Positions 22,501 through 35,716 of a stretch of DNA of 64,000 nt are shown piece by piece. This DNA is from Cylicocyclus nassatus. Its lineage: Eukaryota > Nematoda > Chromadorea > Rhabditida > Strongylidae. Positions within the stretch are counted from its first letter, which is position 1. Every line of letters begins with the position of its first letter. The notes under the pieces were generated by a model. It saw only the letters and a program-made list of their open reading frames with translations, did not search any database and had not been told where the DNA came from. The stretch spans positions 4,862,674 through 4,926,673 of the forward strand of contig CATQJL010000316.1 of the NCBI GenBank assembly GCA_958299035.1. Reading direction: 5' to 3'. The position numbers and the translations under genes were made by a program.

Positions 22501-25500
22501 AGACAAAATAGAATCCGACCGCTCACGATGGCGACAGCAGTGAAGACTGCGTGACATATTTGAAAGCTGCGCAAGTAGAGAGGTGAGAGCCGGAACAGCG
22601 CGAGGACGGCGCTTTAGGACGCCCTCAGCGCGGGGGGACGCCCCTCCCTCCCCCCCCCCCCCCCCCCAAAGAAATCGCGAATCCGCGGCACATGCGGCCT
22701 CTAATATAACCTAGCAATTTTACTCTGGGATTGAATGACGTTGTCCAGGTACTGAATAATTAATTAAAGAAAGAAATAAAAACCCTTTGGGTTACAACTG
22801 TGATTTACAAACCAACAGAAATCCCTCATAAGTCAGGCAAAGACATCAATGTCTAGCTGAAATCTTGTGCGTCAATATGAGCTGAAGTCGAACTTATAAG
22901 AAGTAAATAGCGGCTACAAAAGTATCTCTGTACTGTATATTTCCTGTTCCTTAGCCTGGAGAATATGTGTACATGATATGTAAAAATTTATTAATAATCA
23001 CCAACCAACCTTTCTAACTCAAAACAAAGGAACGAATTTGAATCTTTTCGTTTTGTGTCAAAAGTAATCAAGGAGTTTAATAGATATCAATAAGGCTACA
23101 ATGGTGTTTTCAGCGAACGCTTGAAAGCATCAGCGAACCTTAATTCTGTTGAGTTTGCGGAACTGGATGAAGATTCGTTTTTAAGTGCCAATCATCAGGG
23201 AATGATATGCACGAAAGTCCATTTGAAAATGGGCTTTTGGCGAATTAAACGCGAATAAAATGGGCTTAGTCCATGCGGTGCGACAAGATATCGCATTCAC
23301 AAAATCATTCATTCCATACAATAGTCAGGGGTCGAGCAAGAGGTGTGGCACACAATCGCCGAAAACGAGCCCCCCCCCCCCAGTTTCGGTCTCGATACCC
23401 CCCCCCCCCCCCCGCCCCTCAACATTTTCGTTTGCCTACCGTAGGCATGACATAAAGGTTTTGTCAAGCATAATTAGTTACCATGTCAAATAACCCGTGG
23501 GCCATGTTTTAGCGATTCTGAGGGTCCCCCAATATTTAGCCACTCGAGTGAAATGGCCATTTTCAAAAACGGTCAACTATGTTTCAAAAGTGTATTAGCT
23601 TCACCTTCCTGTACCTAGGACAGCAGCAATGCACTACTCTATGTTCGCCTATATCATGAACCCTGCTTCAAAAATCCATCAAACTATGGAAGTAAGAGCC
23701 AGCCAAAATGTCCTTCGTCCCATTTTTTGCTCTCAGTGGTTGTGCTTGTAGCAACTATCGCTGAAACGAAAGAAGTCAAATTCAGCTTTAATCACTTCCA
23801 CAAAAATCACGAGGGTTGACTGTCAAACTTTTAAAAACTTTCAAATTATCTTTGAAGGTAAGTTAATGGCGTGTGGCGCAACCCAGAAAAGCTGTGGCGG
23901 CCACACTTTTCAGGGTTTCTGCCACATCCCATTAACTTACCTTGAGAACATTCATAAACCTGTGTTTTTTAATATCCTTACTACTGCTTAACCTTCTTCT
24001 TTATACAGTAAAAATTTCATTTGATTTCTTTCTTTCATTTCTAGTTTCATTTCTTTTGAGGAAAGATGTAACCGTTTTTTCTTATCTATGCAAATGAAAA
24101 ATACTGCGAAAATATTCGGTTGCGCTAACATGCTAAGTTTGCGCTACTACGTGAATTGGGAGAAAAGGCGACAAGAATGTATACATTTGATAGCTCAAGT
24201 CTCGTAATTTACAACAAAGTGATTGGAGCCTGATTGGTCTTGTCTAGTCTGAGATACTGAAAGCGAAAAGTGAAACAAACGAGATTTTTAGTGTTTATAT
24301 TTCTTATGCCGCACAGGTTGGTATGGTGGATCTTTATCGACCTAACGTTTCGAACAACTCGTCTTCGTCGGAGTACCAACCTGTGCGGCATAAGAAATAT
24401 AAACACTAAACTGACAGTCGAAGATGCCCAGGTTTCAAGACGAGAACACATGGAAAACGAGATTTTGGTTTGCCCTCAATTCTTTAGTTTGGAGGTCATT
24501 TGAAGTAGAACTCTTAAAATGACAAGGAAGTAGTAGTTTTTTGTAATGAGTGCAAAAAGAAGGGTTGATTCATTTTTGAAACAAAGCTAACATGATCGAA
24601 AACGGCCATCTCACTTAAGTGGCTTAATATTTGAAAACTCAGAATTCGTTGAAACTTAGCCTACAATGTTTACTTGAGATGCTAGTTACAAAAGTGTTGC
24701 CCATAGTTTTTATAGTTCTTTTATTTTGCTTGCTGACGTATACGGTGATGGGCCAAAACAAAGTGCTAGTATTTTGCATGGGCCTGTCTGACATTGTTAG
24801 CGAATATCATGTTATCGCTAACATTAAAGTCATCTTGATGACGAACCCCCCTCCCCCCTGCCTTCTCTCCCTGACTACTTAATACGACCCCCAGGTGTAG
24901 CATGCCACACCCAACGCTTGACTCTGACGGTATTGCTCTATAGGCCGTCCACCCTGCGCACGGAGAGTAGCGTTATTGCGTTCATTGAAGATAGTTCATT
25001 ATTGGAAGAAGGCAGAGAAAACAGGCGGCGAGAGTGCACGGGGAGAAAGTGGTGCGTGATACACACCTTGCGCACTCTCCGCGACCTGCGCGGACGGCCT
25101 ATAGCAAACACTTTTTTTCAGCTTATCTCAACCTGTTTACTTATTATTGTAAACTCAACCTGCCAGACTTGTGGAGTGCACCTCAGTTTCTGAATTAAAA
25201 TGCTGTAGACATCCAATAAAGGAAACTTTGTACTACTCTACATCTACTTTGTACCACTGTACACAGCTTTGTACTATTCTTATTCTTAGCGATATAGTAA
25301 CTCATCAAGGCTTTTAGCTTCGTCCATAAAAGTGTTTAGCAGATAAGGAAGACAGATTTGGGGTTTCTGCTGCATCTAATTTCACGAAGCTTGTTTGGAT
25401 TGGACACTTCAACTCCTGACATTGCCTTGTAGGTATGTGACGAGGGAACAATCTTAAGTGGAGTTGGCGTGGAATGGACCGCGTATCTTGAGATGAGTCT

Positions 25501-26813
25501 TGATGAGCTGATTCCGAATCTACCTTCCATATCTGAATTGCAAGTAAAAGTATGGAGTCATTGAAGTTTTGATCATGAACAGTAGAATCCAGGTTAAGGG
25601 TGCTGCATGACCACATGATATTGAGTGCACTGATTTCAGTGGATGCTCACATCTACTGTAAACACAAACAAGCGTTTTTGATGTGGAACTGAATGTCTGC
25701 CAAATTTGGACTTTTAAATCCCGATGACTTTTTCTAGAGAACCACGTTGCAGATACGTAAGGTAAGGCGGCGCATGTAAGGCGCATCTAATGACATGCGT
25801 TTCATTCCAGTTTGCCACCTTGACTTGGGAGGATTCCCTTGTAACTAAGTAAGTAGGTAACAGCTGGCACACGATGCAGATAACTAAGCTATGCCGTTAA
25901 TGTAGTGAGTAGAGACTGTTTCAATAACAGCGTCACGGCTTGAGCTTGAGCCGCCAGGATTTGTAGCCCTCAGTTTGCTCATGCGCTAAAATGCATAGAG
26001 GATAAGAGCTTATCGCAAGGCTCAATCTAGACGACCGCAGGATCTGAGCCGCTAAATTGCGCTTTCCACGGAATAACGCGAATCGTGATGCTTTGGTAAT
26101 CATCTACATGACCTTCTCAATCATATTGGTTTTAGACGACGGAAAATGCAACTACTGAGGAAAATGAATCAACTGAGAAATGTGGGCAAGATAAAACAGA
26201 ATTTATCAAATACACACAGCTTATAATATTCATTTTCTCCTACATAATTCCAGGTTGGTTCTCGGTTTTTTTTTCACAAAAAGGCTTTGTCGCTAGCGTG
26301 ATTTGCAGTGATAATGCTTGCAATAATGTGTTTTCAAATTGCGGCCTATGCGCACTCAACATCTCGCATTCCACGGACAGAATGCTCGAGAAGAACTTCC
26401 AACAAGATGAACAAACTGCTTGGTGAGCGAGACTTATTGTTCCCTTGAATGACGCCACCAATTTTAGCGGCTATAGTAGTGTCCTTCTTGGTTTGCTGGT
26501 CACCTCATCAGATAGCTCAATTAATTCGAGCCTTTGATTTTGTGGAAATCGAGGAGAAGAAGTCTTTATTGGATCCCCTTATAACGATATCAGGTAATTA
26601 ACTTGAGTCGGCTTATGTAAGTCATAGAATATTTCAGCATGTTGTTACTATTTAAATTGTGCCGTGAACCCGATCCTTTACAACATGTTTTCCGTTAATT
26701 TCCGGAGAGCGTTCCTGCATATGATCAGTCGCGGAAGACCAACTGCAACTGCGAAGGCGACATGTTCAGCCTCTGTTGAAAGTAATAAAACTTCAGCGGT
26801 TACCGTCTCTTAA
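19580..26813 (+). CDS. Neuropeptide-type G protein-coupled receptor, copy A
   Basis: Eight exons join in a single open frame: 19,580-19,748; 19,806-19,953; 20,009-20,132; 20,365-20,412; 26,136-26,253; 26,309-26,422; 26,468-26,593; 26,638-26,813 (stop TAA), about 341 residues. All introns are GT-AG. TM1 has GNICACLVI, TM2 LACSD, TM3 ends in ERW (in place of DRY) then HPLR, TM6 has CWSP, TM7 NPILY. A conserved-type cysteine (EKCGQ) sits in extracellular loop 2. The class is rhodopsin-like. TM1-TM2 resemble neuromedin-U/peptide receptors, but the ligand is unknown. The N-terminal exon is not identified and must lie upstream of the 17.3 kb insertion or beyond it. The intron between exons 4 and 5 is 5.7 kb and carries repeats. 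Confidence 0.85.
20365..20412 (+). other. 16-codon cassette exon in loop 2 of receptor A
   Basis: It has a good acceptor (CTTTCAG) and donor (GTAAGT), is phase 0 on both sides, and is 48 nt long, so skipping keeps the frame. It encodes ISALDGPGDISYISNL. The matching segment in copy B (about 62,008-62,055) has lost both splice sites. Confidence 0.7.
24288..24415. repeat. Inverted repeat enclosing a Penelope-type tail motif
   Basis: Arms of about 35 bp (24,288-24,322 and 24,379-24,415) carry TATGCCGCACAGGTTGGTA and its complement. The loop, read on the minus strand (24,341-24,373), has CGACGAAGACGAGTTGTTCG followed by AAACGTTAGG. That is the tail motif of the Penelope-like elements here, so this is probably a relic of one. 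Confidence 0.6.
24938..25104. mobile_element. Small palindromic GC-rich element
   Basis: CTATAGGCCGTCC at the left pairs with GGACGGCCTATAG at the right, and the pairing continues with gaps through CTGCGCACGGAGAGT. The 167-bp foldback unit differs from its surroundings in base composition. No target duplication is clear. Confidence 0.55.
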
Positions 26814-28560
26814 CTCAACTAAAGAGATGATTAAAAGAATTTGCCCTTGTTTTTGCTGTATTTCATGTATTTGCCAGGTTTCATAAAAACATTATTTGAA
26901 ACACTTCGAAGCCCTCTGTTTGAAAACATTTGGCATCTTTTATAAATATAATTACACTAGGTCAGAACATGATAGTTTCAATAACATAACAGGACTTCGA
27001 AGAGAAAAACGTCATGGTATCTTCTTTTGGTTTAAGTAATGCCACCTAAAACAAAAAAGATGATGCACCTGGACTGCAGTGTTATATATCAGAGGCTTTA
27101 TCCATAGCAAGGTTCTTACTGTTACAAGGGAACCTGGCGCTGTCTTCAACTTTTACGGAAATCAATCACGCTCCTCAGGTAAGGTCGCATGCAAGCACTA
27201 ACAAAACAGATGGTGCTTCGTGACCTCACCTGAGGGGCGTGCAACCGCGACTTTCACCAGGGAAGGTTACCAGCGCACTTCCGATACATACGGAATGGTT
27301 CAAAGCATCATCATTCAAAACATTGTAAAGAGAGCTGAAATGCTTCTGTTGTGAAGAAATTTGCTTGATTGGAGCAAATCAAAAGTCATTTTTCGAGAAA
27401 TACAAATCTAGAGGCTACTGCATGACGAAGGAGCAGAAGCGGTATTAGGTGAGCGAGCGCGAACGCGACGCGCGCTTGTCTTCACCGTTGTAGATCTGCG
27501 ACTCATGCGCTTTGCGGCTAATAAAGCCGGGTCCACGCCCAATGATGTTGCGCCTTTGTCATGCAGCAGCCTATATATCTGTTTTTTTGGACGATGGACG
27601 AATAATTGTTATAACCATTGATAACGTTTATGAAGATTATGCGTACATGTCCGGATTACTCGTATTTTGAATAGATACAAAAAATTTTTTGCGTTCGAAT
27701 AATTGTTGTAAGCAAAAAAGAGACGTTCAAAATATTTTACATCTACGTTTTACAGGACATATCAATTTAAATTATTTTTATCCTCCTTTTCCTTCTGGAA
27801 ACGGTGATGGAGCGGATTGCTTGGAACGCAACTTTCCAGATCTCACTGTAGATACCGGTTCACATGCTTCCTCGATCCTTAACTTTTGTCTTGGCGCGTC
27901 TTTGCCAAAGCAAAATTAAGATGCTCCTATACCAACAAATCACAGGCAGAATATGAATTGTGTCGTGATCTTACTTATTGTAAGGATCTCAGTACAGATC
28001 ACAAATGAACTAAAATAACATGAAAGCATTTTCTCACCTTTATATACGGCCCCTAAAATAATTGGGAACATTGGAACAATTTTGCTCCAGCGCGCGCTAG
28101 TGCGCTCAAACTTTCCTGTCGACATGAACCCCATTCATTCCTTTTATTGGGTTCTCGTAGTATTTTCCTTTTTCATTCTGTTCTCTGTTCCTTATTTCAA
28201 CAGGAACTCCGTTTTCTAAACTTGTTAGAGACGCAAAATCCTGCTTTTAATCACATACCGAATAGGAAAAAGTTTGAGCGCGTTATTTTCACCTTTCCTT
28301 TCCCTATTTTTTTTCATTTTTGTTAATCTTTGTGATGATAGCAGGAGTCCGATCAAAGTGACAATTTGCATACAACTTTAAATCAGTTTATTTCTATCTC
28401 CTTTAGAGTCAAATAAGGGCTTTTCATGTAGATTCTAGAGTTGTCGAATGACAGCTTGTTGAAAATTATCTTAACTAAAAATTATTTGGAAAGTACAAAC
28501 CACTTTAACGCTGCGATTTTTGTTTTTGAAAACGGCGACTGGGGAAGTTATCAAAAGCCT

Positions 28561-28592
28561 GCTCCAAGCGCGCACCCCTGCGCACTTGGAGC
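28561..28592. repeat. Short hairpin
   Basis: GCTCCAAGCGCGCA and TGCGCACTTGGAGC pair around a CCCC loop with one mismatch. It lies 33 bp before the mariner-like element at 28,625. Function unknown. Confidence 0.5.
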
Positions 28593-28624
28593 ACAGCCTG
28601 CTACTTGCGCCGCCATACAAAATA

Positions 28625-29328
28625 TTAGGTTGGCCCAAAAGTTCGTTCGCACCATATTCAAAAAATTATAACTTCTGATTTTTCCAACCGATTTGACTGC
28701 TTTTATTTCTGTATGAAAGCGTTAGTCATGCTCTTTGTAAAGACATCTTAGCTTCTTACCAATGTTCATCTCTTGCATAGATAGGAGCGATAGAAGGAAA
28801 TTAGTCAAAATTCGAATTTTCTGTGTAGGATCATAGAAAATCGGAAACTTGCAACAAAAACCGGTGCAGTCGGTATTGTAGGTTTTTTTTTCACCAGCTT
28901 TTTATAACAGTGCAAAGTCTGTGGTGATTGAGCGCCTCTATGAAAAGTTATGATTGTCGAGCAAGCAATAGAAAAGGGCGAATTTGATTTATTTTGGCAT
29001 TTTTCAGGGAAATCATAACTTTTCGTAGAGGCGCTCAATCAGCACAAACTTTGCACTGTTAGAAAGAGCTGGTGAAAGAACCTAAATATCGACTGCTCCG
29101 ATTTTTGTTGCAAGTTCCCAATTTTTTATGACCCTACACAGAAATCTCGAATTTTGACCAATATTCTTCTATCGCTCCTATCTATGCAAAAGATGACCAC
29201 AAGTAAGCAGTCTAAGACGTCTTTATAAAGAGCATGACCTACTCTTTTATGAAAAATAAAAGCAGTCAATTTGAGTCAGAAGTTATGAATTTTTGAAAAT
29301 GGTGCGAACGAACTTTCGGCCAACCTAA
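28625..29328. mobile_element. Mariner-like long inverted-repeat element
   Basis: The 704-bp element starts TTAGGTTGGCCCAAAAGTTC and ends in a near reverse complement, with TA flanks. It is almost fully palindromic. Its internal arms are clearly related to 38,635-39,339, although the termini differ. Confidence 0.85.
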
Positions 29329-30465
29329 TATTTGGAGGGCTGTGACTAGGCGAGAGAGAGGAGGTTTAGGGAGATTCAAGAACTCAGTTGTAAGGTTTTT
29401 GATAAAGAACAAGGCTATGTTAAACATGAAAAAACAAGCATGAAAAAACATGAAAAAAAAAATCCAGCGAGCGTGCCTAGGGCCCTACCACAAGTGCATA
29501 CGTCCGTTACATGCAGAAGCAACTAGCTTATAGAATTTTTCTGGGGCCAACATCCAATTTTTGGCTTGATGAGTTGTTCCTATGTTTTGGCTTTAAACTT
29601 TGCGTTACGACTTCTGCCAAGGTTCGAAGGTGGTTTTGGAGTATTTTCCTTACCCTTGCATATTTATTTGAATTTGTCATACTGCTTCGCTACGGAAAAC
29701 CGACATTCTTTACTTTCCAGTCTAGCACAATTCAAATCTCCCGCCCAATAGCGTACTCAGTTCACCTATTGGCACGCTTGGAATAAAAACTGCCACGGTA
29801 GTGGATGAGAGTCTGAATTTAGATCGCCTTGAGTGGATTGTATAGGCAGCCGCGAAGTAGCAATTATTTGAACTTTCCAGTTCCAAAAATCGAAGTCCGA
29901 AATTCGCAACCCCTCCCCCTCTGAATAAGAATTTGATAATAGTACCAATGCGACGTAAACTTGTTTTCCAAATTTTTTCTAAGTCTGCATTTTTGCGACG
30001 AAACATCTGCGCGCTGTTGAATGGTGAATGAGCTATATACATGTGTCATTAATTCGATTATCGGCTTTTGTTTGTATGTGTTTTGATGCGTCGTCATATA
30101 AACTAATGGGCGGCACGTTTTGATGTCCTTTACCGTATCCGACAGTTTACCATTCATTAGGCGGATGTGCTCATCAGACGAGTTGTTGATTAGATGCAGT
30201 ATTCGTTAAAGAGTCGTCTTTTATGGCTGTGCCTTGGAATTACAGAATCATTAGGTGCTTTTGAAGAGCTCATTTTGGTGAGGTATACGGTAATGGTACT
30301 GTAGATAAGTCTGAGAAAGCTTTTCTCAAATGGTTGTCTTGTTACAAATAAATTCGAAGGGGGGGGGGGGAGGAGAGATGAAGACATTTTATATAGATTA
30401 TTCATTGCCTACATTTCGTTACCTTTTAGATGGAGGGTTGATGACTACTTGACCCGAAAACGGGA

Positions 30466-31643
30466 GCTACTGCTGATCTAGCGAATTTCAAGGAAAATGA
30501 GAGGTTAGTTTGATCGATAATTATAAAAAATGTTCAGTTGTTATCACAAAAAATAAAACAATTGTAGACCCTGACCTACTTGGTCCTCTTGGAACGGGAT
30601 CGTAGTCAAACAATTTGCCAAGGGACGGCAAAATAAATCAACCGTTAACCTATCGCATCCCTATAAAATTTTACCCATGAATTTTGCACCTTTTAACGAG
30701 GTGTTCACGGTCAAAAAATCATCTAGTAATCGTCTGACTTGTCACTTCAGATTTATTGAAGAGATAGCAAAAACAGTAGACGAACTGAATTGTGAAAAAG
30801 AAGAGCACTCAGAGATTATTCAACAGATTAATCAGGTAAAATGATCTGAAAAGTGCACCAAAAATTGACTCTCATAAAGAAATGACAGTTTTCATCTTTG
30901 TCTTGTGGATTATTTCGGTTTTCAGGACAAATCCGACTTAGAGAAACAGATGGACAATGCCAGATACGAGCAAAGCGAAAGAAAAACCCAGTTAGCGAGA
31001 AAATACGAAAATCTTATGAAACTGGTGGAATCATCGAATGAGAAAATTCGAGAAAGTGGGCTTGGCGAGGAAGCGATTATTCATCCCGATGACATTTCCC
31101 ATGCTCGGATTCTAAAGTGAGTGCAGGACGAAAGGAATGAAGGCAAAAACATTAAATTTGTGGGAATATCTGATGGATAGCCATGCGTTCCAATCGATAA
31201 ATCGAGTTTTAAGGAAAGTAAGAATGGCAATAATTACAAAACTCCAATTTATTTGTGAAAATGTTTCCACTCTGTGATTTTCGTTCCAAAGCAGTGAATC
31301 TTGCCAAAGCTATCAAATCTCTCTCATTTAGGCTCCCAACTCCGCCCGCACCTCTAGCCGCTTCCCAGTGGGGCCTTTCGGGGTTGAGCCTCCGATGATG
31401 TCCCTCGATCAAATGATGATGGCTACGCAATTCCGACCGCCTTCTGCGGTGCCCCCGCACCGCAAAGCTGCCGATCATCAGAGCCCCCCAATAAAGGTAA
31501 TTTTCTCATAAAGTGCAACAAAGAATTTCCATTGTTCCAGACTTGCCAATCGTGTTTTCAACAAATCCATCGAACCAATTTGCCCGATGTGTAAGAGCAA
31601 GCCAAGAAGCAAAAATCCGAAAAAACCGAAGAAAAAGGATTGA
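30466..31643 (+). pseudogene. ZC4H2-like C4H2 zinc finger gene, frame disturbed
   Basis: Exons: about 30,466-30,503 (weak), 30,751-30,835, 30,926-31,116, 31,332-31,496, 31,541-31,643. The first three join in one frame as a charged coiled coil. The last exon carries CQSCFQQIHR then PICPMCKSKPRSKNPKKP, the signature C-terminus of ZC4H2, a nuclear zinc-finger protein with a basic tail. Two breaks are visible. In exon 4 the frame changes between about 31,370 and 31,392. In the zinc finger (31,571-31,575) about five bases expected from the family are absent, shifting the frame. The gene is either decaying or the sequence has indel errors. Splice sites are intact (GT/AG). The N-terminus is not found. 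Confidence 0.7.
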
Positions 31644-32224
31644 GGAAGACTTTGATATGTGTAGCTATGTTTATGTCGCATTATTGATGGAATGAAGGAG
31701 TTCACAATCAAAACATGCCTTCAGTATTCTTTGCTCTGTACGTTTGAGGATACGAAGATGACATAGCATTGTTTCATAGGGCTAAGAAGCGATGTCGGAT
31801 GTGGTCTCAATCAAGTGGGTTAGAAATGTCTCCCTGAAGATCCGATGCTTTTTCGAGCCGAACGTATACAGCACTGTCAGTGAAAACATATTAATGCACC
31901 AAAAGTGCTGCATTGCTATGAACTTTTTCAGGTTATTTTTATCGCGTTCTAGTTTGATTATTTAGAGACACCGCTGTGTGATGCATCGGATAATGTGTTT
32001 GAAAATTGAAAAATCTAACTTTTTTGAAGTACGGCGATATAAACGCAATGTTGGGTCGAAAGTGCCGCGTTGATTCCTTCCTACAAAACTATTCTATTTG
32101 ATTTTCGCTGTTATATTTGGATTCAACGCTGCTTGCTTTATACGACGGTATACTCAGAATCTGAAAAAGTTAATTTTTTTAAGGCGCAATAATCGATTTT
32201 TGCTTCAAGAGTGCCGCATTAATA

Positions 32225-33229
32225 TTAGGTGAGTCCGAAAGTTTTGTCAGTTTTTTCAACCCATCGGCAAACACGCTAGAATGAAGATAAACAAACGCTT
32301 CAAAATGTATCCAATGCAGAATTTCTTCCTCTTTCTAGCTGCTAAATTCTCATTGTGTTTCGTTGCGAGAATGACGAGATATTTGTGAAAGTTACAACCA
32401 CTCGTTTTTACCCTGTCCAACTTTCGCCAATTTTCAAAACTTTTGTATGAGACTTTTGGGGGAGCTCCAATAACCAGCAGATAGTGCAAACCTTTTGCCA
32501 ACAAGAGCAATTTTTTGTAGCCCTACGGCTTGTTTTTCAGAATTTCTACGATTTATTATTTGAAGTGACTAAATTTTACTTTCAGCCTATTTTAACCTCG
32601 TAGAACATGAAATGTTAAACACATCAGTCACCATTCAATGCAAATTTTTCTCCTCTTTTTAACACTTCTTTTCTTTTCGAGACAGGCGAAATTTGCGAGG
32701 GGAAATCGTCTCAATTTCAGGAGTGCGCGCTGACGTAACATGTGTTTCAAAATTCTCATAACTTGAAGCGAAAATCGCTCACTTATTTTGTAATGGTAAC
32801 CGTAGTAATAATCGTGTGTTGAAATCCCAGATTTCTGTAGGTTTTGCAGTGTTTGGTGCAAACAGGTTATGCGATTTTTTTTCAAAACACAAGACCTTTA
32901 AGAAATCATTTAGCGAAAATCTAAAAAAGGAGCTGAAGAAAAGAAAAAAATTGCTTAAGTTGGCAAAAGTTTTGCCCTATCTGCTGGTTATTAGAGCTCG
33001 CGAAAGTCTCGTTCAAAAATTGAAAATTGGCGAAAGTTGGACATGGTAAAAACGAGTGGTTGTAACTTCCAGCAAATATCTCGTCACTCTCGCAACGAAA
33101 GACAATGGGAGTTTAACAGCTGGAAAGAGGAAGAAATTCTGCATGGGATACATTTTGAAGCTTTTGTTTATCATTCTAGCGTTTTGCCGATAGATTGAAA
33201 AAAGTGACAAAACTTTCGGACCCCCCTAA
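32225..33229. mobile_element. Mariner-like long inverted-repeat element
   Basis: The 1,005-bp element starts TTAGGTGAGTCCGAAAGTTT and ends AAACTTTCGGACCCCCCTAA, with TA flanks. Long arms pair over more than 250 bp. It has no transposase. Confidence 0.8.
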
Positions 33230-33270
33230 TATATTGAAATAACTGCCTTCATATTCCAGAAAAATTGTGC

Positions 33271-34200
33271 TTAGTCATTGCATTCAGTGTCTCTGGAGCT
33301 ATCAGCCACTCTGTTTTGGAAGCTCAACTCCAATTTTTGAACACAGCTTTGAACCTTGCTGCTCACGGCTGCGAACACTTCAAGCTGTGTCCAAACTCAA
33401 TGCCGTTGGAGTCCACGGTTTGACTTACAAAGGATACATTTTTTTTGGAAGATCGTACTTTTCAAGTTTAGATTGCCAATGACTATTTAAGAATCCACGC
33501 TATTACCAGTAGAGTGTCTCAGAGTGGAGTCTTATCGCCCGTTCTATTACATTTCTCATTTGCGCTTTTGATTACCTGAACCTGCTGAGGTCAGAGGCGT
33601 CAAATGTATAATGTATGCGAGTAGTGTAAAAATCGACAAAAATATTCAAGGCACAACTGATGTTGATGCCTTACATTCGTGCATTGACATAATTTACCAC
33701 TGCCTCATTTTCAGAACTATGGGCTACCCCTAGCTCCACAAAAAACTTAGGCGATGTCCCTGGGAGCTAGGAAAATGGAGTCCTTCCATAATTTCAATGA
33801 GTACTATCTAACTCAGATTTCGGAATTGAAAAATTCAAGCTTCACTACTTCGGATAAGCTTCAGTACGCATCCCCCTATAACGCCATTGTCTCCAAGGCA
33901 CTTCGAACTTACAATCTATTAAAGACGCTAAGAACTACAAACTCTGGGATTTTGACTGAAGCATATAAGATTTATGTACGACTCATTGTTGAGTTTGGCA
34001 CTACGGTAATCTCACCATAAAGATCCGTGATATAAATGCCCTCGAAAATGTCCAACACAACTTAGCAAAGATATTCCTCTTAAGAATTCTTGGCCCCAAA
34101 CAATTCTCTCGTTTCCGAGAGTGAAGAATCAATATTTTTACCTATTTCAGCATTTAGAAAAAAGAGATTTAACCCTTTGGCATTCAAGATCTTAAACGGC
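33271..34200 (+). pseudogene. Decayed CR1/jockey-type LINE reverse transcriptase, C-terminal part
   Basis: Fragments in different frames read like the palm and thumb of a non-LTR reverse transcriptase. Near 33,520 there is a GVLSPVLL-type segment, near 33,600 CIMYA (usually followed by DD, here disrupted), then at 33,754-34,020 KALRTYNLLKTLRTTNSGIL followed by IYVRLIVEFGTTVISP. Stops and frameshifts are frequent. The endonuclease end is missing. Confidence 0.65.
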
Positions 34201-35716
34201 AGCTATAGAATTGATTTTTCAAAGTTTTTCCTACATAGCTCCTTCCAGAACGAGAAAAGCTTCGTATAAAGTGAAAGTTTTCTCAGCCAATCTTCCTTGC
34301 GATCGAAATTCTTTACACTTAAAGTTTTAGCAGACCAATAGATTACTTGGTCAAGATGCCCTGAATTGTACCCTATCTGAATGCTTCTCTCTTACGAGTC
34401 GTCCTCCTTCCTGATCAAATTTCTCATCATTGTTTTTGTTTTCGAGTGTCACTCATTTCTGTGGTTTTTTTTTGGGTGTTTTTTTTGTTTGTTTTTCTTC
34501 TCTTAATTCACGTCTACGCTTTTCATCATAGTCTCACTGTATGTTTACAGCAGGGTTGTGGGTCGTTCATCATTCAGGTTACAGTTTATTATTTTTACCT
34601 CACCTTCGGAAAATAAATAAAAATGTTTTTTTTTTCACTGGAAAGCTGTTAACTATCTCTGAACTTATCGTAAAAATTTTGAGCAACATAATTCAAATTA
34701 GTTGCATGCATCCACAGATAATCCTTAAAATCCCTGAAAATCTAATTTGTTGTTTTAAATCATTGGTCACACATATTAATATGATTCGCTAGGCTGCTTC
34801 CGGCCCTTGGCTGCCGTGACTTATCATTTATCATTTCTTGTCATGAGGTTTGGTTCACTATTACAATATAGATGTCGAGTTGTGTGAGCTTGATGGAAGG
34901 GTCTGAGCGTTCTCATAGCAGCTGTTCCAATTGGCATCTCTTACATTTAAGTGAAGCAATCTGTAAAAGTCCTTTCATACCATTCGCGTGATCGCTTCTC
35001 CTGCGATATGATTCGGAGTGCCTAAAGTGCGTGGAAGCGGACCTCTCGGAAACATTTTGTAACTTGAGTCGGGTCGCAATAATTCTTTATTGCTCCTACA
35101 TCTCAAATCTCCTTGGCATTTTTCAGTATTCATGCGTTTTGGGAAAGAATCTGAAATGGAAAAAAGTAAGATTGCCTGCAAAAAAGTTGTAGACTAGTAT
35201 TGAACACTATGTTACGACTTTGTGAAAAGTGGTGGTATAAAAACAAAAAGTTCTTTCCTTTATAAATTTCTGATGTAAATTATTATGGAAGCTGCCATAT
35301 ATTGAAGCGCAATGCTGTCAAAAACATGACTTGTTTTGTCTTAGTTTGGGAAGAAATTTTATTTTATTTTAAGCTGCAAATCAGTTATCCCGCCTGATTT
35401 GTCTGTTAGATTCAAGCACACTTTGATTCATTTTCTCCTCAAATTTGATCCGTTTGTGACAGATTGTACTATGCGTCTGCAGCCTCCATAAAAATCAATT
35501 TTCGTTTCTTGAAGAGAAGCAAGAGGTGAAGAATAAATCCTTTTTCCCATGTTTCAGCGTATTCCAACGTATTAACAACGTTGTTTCGAAAGATTTCACA
35601 ATAAATAAGAGACTGTACAAAAGCAGCTGCCAGGCAGATTTGAACTTTTTTTGGCTGCTTGCATAATCAAGTGGACCTCAAGCAAGCACTACTGCGCAAA
35701 CTCAGTTAAAAATCAG

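Larger units (their letters stand above)
20413..26135 (+). other. 5.7 kb intron of receptor A with repeats
   Basis: 20,413-~21,944 is duplicated in copy B. Beyond that it holds a GC-rich stretch with a 98-codon minus-strand frame (22,038-22,334, Cys-rich, unrecognised), homopolymer C runs near 22,650 and 23,370-23,415, the hairpin at 24,288-24,415, the palindromic element at 24,938-25,104, and the right terminus of a CAAGGG-family element near 25,842. No other gene is supportable. Confidence 0.6.
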
